DNA of 56,915 nt from Akkermansiaceae bacterium UBA2381. GTDB taxonomy: Bacteria; Verrucomicrobiota; Verrucomicrobiia; Verrucomicrobiales; DEV007. Position 1 is the stretch's first letter; each line of letters opens with the position of its first letter. The notes below the pieces were generated by a model. The model was not told where the DNA came from and ran no database searches. It saw nothing but the letters and a program-made list of their open reading frames with translations. The position numbers and the translations under genes are program-made. Positions 53,961 to 56,915 of the stretch are shown in pieces. The stretch covers positions 146,265 through 203,179 of the forward strand of contig DDSV01000003.1 of assembly GCA_002344215.1 (NCBI GenBank). The letters run 5' to 3'.

Positions 53961-56186
53961 ATGATTTGTTTTTCACGATTGGCGATGCTTCCGGCAATGT
54001 GCGGTGGACTTGCGCTTCCTCTTCTGGCCAATACAAGCACCGGATCGAACGAGGCAAATCCCTCGTGGGAGGGGAAAGTCGTCGTGGTTACCCTATCCTC
54101 AGAGGTTCTCAGCGAGGGGCGCAGCGGCCGCGACCTCGAAAGACTTCTCTCCGCAGCGGACGAAGCGAAGGCATCGGCCCTTGTTTTTGAGATCGGAATA
54201 TCGGATCCGGCTGAGTTAAGTGTTCAAACCCGATTGCTCGATCTGGTGTCGGGGGTGAAGATTCCCACGGTCGCCTACATTCCCTCAATGGCGACGGGTC
54301 CCGGGGCACTCATCGCGCTGGCGACGAAGTCGATTTACCTCGGGCCAAACGGGATCATCGGGGGCGCTGCCCTGCCTCGGGAGAAAACGGAGGAGGGTGA
54401 GGTCGATGCCAACTTTGTCCGCGATCAATCCATCCTGAAAGCCCGCGCCCGCAGCCTCGCGGGAACGCACGGGCATCTGCCCGAGATCGCCGAGGCCTTT
54501 ATCGATCCGGAGGTTGAGGTGAAGCGTGGCGAGCTTGTGATCTCGAAAAAGGGGGAGCTATTGACGCTCACGGCGGAGGAGGCGGTGAAGCGTTACGAGG
54601 ACCAGCCCCTCCTTGCCAGGGGAATTGCCGCGTCGATTGAGGAAGTGCTGAAGGCCGAGAACCTGCCTTTAGACTACGTTCGTTTTTCACCTCGTGCCTA
54701 CGGTGAGATGGCCAGCCGCACGAAGTTGTCGAGGGAGAAACAGGGGGAAGAGTCCACGGAGACGGCAAGCGGAGAGGCAAAGGCTGAGGGCGCGGCAACC
54801 GCAAACGATGAACCGCTCTTCGGTAGACGGGAAGGGGGGAGTTATCGCGGCAAGGTGATCGTTTTAAAGGTCGGTCAGGATACCCTCGCCACCGGTGAGG
54901 CGAGTTTCGATTTCATGGATCGAACCTTAAAAAAGGCGGAGCTCGACGGGGCCGAGGCGGTCATCTTTGACATGGACACTCCCGGTGGAATTGCCTGGTA
55001 CACTGACGGGCTGGTTTTAAACAGCCTCCAGAATGTCACCTATCCGACCTACACCTTCGTGAACTCGCGGGCGGAGTCGGCCGGAGCGATCATCGCCGTG
55101 GGAACCGATCACATCTACATGCGGCCCGCTGCCACGATCGGATCAGCCCTGGTCGTCAGCGGAACGGGCCAGGATCTCGCCGAAGCGATGGAGGACAAGG
55201 TCACGCAGATGATCATCGGGTCAGTTCGTAACGTGGCGGAATTGAACGGTCACAACCCCGATATCGCCGAGGCCTTTGTCTCGCGCGAGAAGGAAGTCAG
55301 GGTCGACGGTGTGCTCGTTCACGAGGCGGGCAATGTCCTCAATCTGAACACGATTCGGGCGACCGAGGAAGTCGGGGGGCGTCCGCTGCTGGCAAAGGGG
55401 GTGGCCCGTGATCTTGAGGATCTGATCGCCCAGGAGGGTTTGAAGGGAGAGCTTCTCGAAGCGACACCGACGGGTCTGGAGGCCGTTGCCCACTGGGTCC
55501 AGAAGCTCGCCTTTCTCCTCATCATTGTGGGTCTGGCAGGGGCCTATCTCGAAATGAACACCCCGGGCTTCGGGTTTCCGGGCCTGGTCAGCGTTGCGGC
55601 CTTCAGTCTCTTCTTTTTCGGGAACTACCTGGCCGGAAATCTGGTGGGATACGAACTCGCCGTGCTCCTCGCGATCGGGTTGCTCCTCATCGCGGTGGAA
55701 GTGTTTCTCTTTCCCGGGGCCATCCTTCCCGGATTCGCCGGGGCTGCGCTGGTGATCGCGTCTCTGGGGCTCGCGATGGTGGATCGGGTTGATCTTGAGT
55801 GGAAGTGGAGCGGGCTTCCCGGCACGGGGACCTGGGTCGGGATTTTTGAGGGCTCACTTGTCTCTCTGGCCGCCGGAATGGCAGGGGCTCTTATCGTGAT
55901 CCTCGTCGGGATGCGCTTCCTCCCGGGGACCCGGGTCGGAAACCGCCTCGTCCTGGCTGGCGCCGTTCCCCAGGGAGCCTCAATTCCCGCTAGCGGGAGC
56001 GTGGAGAAGTCTGAGAGTTTTGTCGGCTGGACCGGAGAGGCGACAACCGATCTGAGACCTTCCGGCAAAGGGCTCTTTCAGGGGCGCCTGCTTGATATCA
56101 TCTCCGAGGGCGAATTCGTGGCTCGCGGTGAGTCTTTGCGTGTTACCCGACACGAGGGCAGTCGTATCGTGGTGGCAAGGGCCTGA
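53961..56186 (+). CDS. NfeD-family membrane protein with tandem ClpP/SppA-like protease domains
   Basis: A 741-aa protein. Residues 1-28 form a signal or anchor. Two related protease-like domains follow, at about 35-240 and 290-510. In the second, S373 (AESAGAII) and K413 (MEDKVTQM) match the Ser-Lys dyad spacing of archaeal NfeD proteases. In the first, the Ser position is Gly113 (ATGPGALI), so it is probably inactive. Four to five membrane helices (about 520-660) and a C-terminal OB-fold domain (about 670-741, with GWTGEATTDLRPSGKGLF) complete the full-length NfeD pattern. Such proteins are thought to work with stomatin/flotillin-type partners, but none is adjacent here. The alternative GTG start at 53925 adds twelve residues. 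Confidence 0.88.
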   Translation: MICFSRLAMLPAMCGGLALPLLANTSTGSNEANPSWEGKVVVVTLSSEVLSEGRSGRDLERLLSAADEAKASALVFEIGISDPAELSVQTRLLDLVSGVKIPTVAYIPSMATGPGALIALATKSIYLGPNGIIGGAALPREKTEEGEVDANFVRDQSILKARARSLAGTHGHLPEIAEAFIDPEVEVKRGELVISKKGELLTLTAEEAVKRYEDQPLLARGIAASIEEVLKAENLPLDYVRFSPRAYGEMASRTKLSREKQGEESTETASGEAKAEGAATANDEPLFGRREGGSYRGKVIVLKVGQDTLATGEASFDFMDRTLKKAELDGAEAVIFDMDTPGGIAWYTDGLVLNSLQNVTYPTYTFVNSRAESAGAIIAVGTDHIYMRPAATIGSALVVSGTGQDLAEAMEDKVTQMIIGSVRNVAELNGHNPDIAEAFVSREKEVRVDGVLVHEAGNVLNLNTIRATEEVGGRPLLAKGVARDLEDLIAQEGLKGELLEATPTGLEAVAHWVQKLAFLLIIVGLAGAYLEMNTPGFGFPGLVSVAAFSLFFFGNYLAGNLVGYELAVLLAIGLLLIAVEVFLFPGAILPGFAGAALVIASLGLAMVDRVDLEWKWSGLPGTGTWVGIFEGSLVSLAAGMAGALIVILVGMRFLPGTRVGNRLVLAGAVPQGASIPASGSVEKSESFVGWTGEATTDLRPSGKGLFQGRLLDIISEGEFVARGESLRVTRHEGSRIVVARA

Positions 56187-56271
56187 TCAGATGCCCCGGA
56201 ATGTGGCCCGGATGGTGAGGTGAGGAACTTGGAAGTTGCAAATTCCCGAGCCTACGCGTAAAGGGATGACC

Positions 56272-56550
56272 ATGAAAATGCTGTGCCTCTTTGTCGTTTC
56301 TGCGGGGATTTTGAGCCTCGCCATGATCGGTTGTGAACGTCACGAATTCGCCGAAACGAAAGGGCTGCATCAGGAGCACGGCAAACATCACGAGGAGCAT
56401 CACGAAGAGGGGCATGACGCCCATGCGACGGATGCCCACGCCAAGGACGCGGCTCATGCGAAAGAGGCGCATCCCGCCGCCACAGAGAAGAAGGAAGCCG
56501 CTCCGGCTCCGGAAAAGAAGACCGAAGCGCCTCGCGCGACCGGGCTCTGA
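56272..56550 (+). CDS. Small His-rich lipoprotein, hypothetical
   Basis: A 92-aa protein with a signal sequence (MKMLCLFVVSAGILSLAMIGC) ending in a plausible lipobox cysteine at residue 21. The mature part is dominated by His, Glu, Ala and Lys, with about twelve His in the first 50 residues (HHEEHHEEGHDAH and the like), then a Pro/Lys/Ala tail. Such composition suggests metal (zinc, copper or nickel) binding at the cell surface, which is inference. AAAGGG lies six bases before the ATG at 56272, favouring it over ATG 56266. A strong terminator follows. Confidence 0.6.
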   Translation: MKMLCLFVVSAGILSLAMIGCERHEFAETKGLHQEHGKHHEEHHEEGHDAHATDAHAKDAAHAKEAHPAATEKKEAAPAPEKKTEAPRATGL

Positions 56551-56590
56551 TTTCTTCGGTCGTTTTGCGGAAGGACGGGCTGGTTACAAA

Positions 56591-56618
56591 AAAGACGGAC
56601 TCGGTTGAGTCCGTCTTT
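56591..56618. terminator. Perfect 12-bp hairpin terminator
   Basis: AAAGACGGACTC, loop GGTT, GAGTCCGTCTTT. A-rich on one side and T-rich on the other, so it can act for both the lipoprotein gene and the converging DUF1080 gene. Confidence 0.85.
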
Positions 56619-56645
56619 AAAGATCATTTTGGCTTGAAGCGCTTC

Positions 56646-56915
56646 CTACTCGTGCGCGTCGAGCTTTAGCTCACGAACCCAGATATTGCGGAAGCGGGTC
56701 GGGTTGCCGTGGTCCTGGAGCTTGAGCGGTCCGGTTTCCTGCACCTTGTTGTAATTGCCGACACTCTTGTGGCCGGTTGCCCCGAGGTAGGGCTGGCGGT
56801 TGTGCGTCACGACACCATTGTGGAAGACGGTGATGTAGGCCTTCTTCAGCAGGTTTCCATCGGCGTCCCATTTCGGGGCCTCAAACACGATGTCGTAGGT
56901 CTGCCACTCGCCGGG
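56646..56915 (-). CDS. DUF1080 (3-keto-disaccharide hydrolase-like) protein, 5' end outside window
   Basis: The last 89 codons of a gene that continues beyond the right edge. The visible C-terminal part (PGEWQTYDIVFEAPKWDADG, AYITVFHNGVVTHNRQ, ETGPLKLQDHGNPTRFRNIW and the closing VRELKLDAHE) is the characteristic end of the DUF1080 concanavalin-like domain, abundant in PVC bacteria and linked to 3-keto-glycoside hydrolysis or sugar binding. The N-terminal part, including any signal peptide, cannot be seen. Stop TAG at 56646-56648. Confidence 0.85.
   Translation of the reverse strand, partial: PGEWQTYDIVFEAPKWDADGNLLKKAYITVFHNGVVTHNRQPYLGATGHKSVGNYNKVQETGPLKLQDHGNPTRFRNIWVRELKLDAHE

Overview
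The window looks like a chromosomal segment of a bacterium of the PVC group, most likely a Verrucomicrobiota member. The markers are a 51-aa gene for the PVC small basic signature protein, a planctomycete-type cytochrome/WD40 protein next to a DUF1501 protein, an SHD1-domain protease, a Tat-exported Gfo/Idh oxidoreductase, a DUF1080 protein at the right edge, and a true dcw cell-wall cluster, which planctomycetes usually lack. MurE carries the DNPR motif of meso-diaminopimelate ligases. I saw no phage, insertion sequence, integrase or CRISPR array. Several genes lack a Shine-Dalgarno sequence, so some starts were chosen from family length and signal peptides.

Layout: 29-3821 is a PSCyt1-WD40 and DUF1501 pair. 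4144-6072 holds a small membrane protein, two hairpin repeats and a secreted HExxH protease on the minus strand. 6344-12271 is metabolic and housekeeping (DinG-like helicase, N-acetylglucosamine-6-phosphate deacetylase, 4-alpha-glucanotransferase, malate dehydrogenase). 12515-24544 is one 4009-residue PKS-NRPS megasynthase with its own promoter candidate and a strong terminator. 24634-32133 holds a degenerate SGNH-like secreted protein, a pseudouridine synthase, the PVC signature protein, a Gfo/Idh oxidoreductase and three poorly known exported or membrane proteins.

32764-43247 is a compact dcw operon: rsmH, ftsL-like, ftsI, murE, murF, mraY, murD, a LysM protein and ftsW. It stops before murG, murC, ftsQ, ftsA and ftsZ and has no mraZ. 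43334-47743 is a catabolic-looking group (lactonase propeller, M81/MlrC-like protein, RraA-like aldolase, DHDPS-family aldolase), followed by tRNA-Lys and a HAD hydrolase. 48781-53829 is the nusA-infB-rbfA-nrnA translation and RNA operon. It is followed by a tandem-protease NfeD protein, a His-rich lipoprotein and a truncated DUF1080 gene.

The most notable item is the megasynthase. Its order is KS-AT-DH-cMT-ER-KR-ACP-C-A-PCP, the order of fungal highly reducing PKS-NRPS hybrids. In place of the usual SDR-type reductase or thioesterase it ends in about 400 residues that resemble cyanobacterial acyl-ACP reductase (AAR), including a cysteine at the place of the AAR catalytic cysteine. The adenylation pocket reads close to the remembered glycine code. 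The inferred product is a reduced, possibly C-methylated polyketide chain amidated with glycine and released as an aldehyde.
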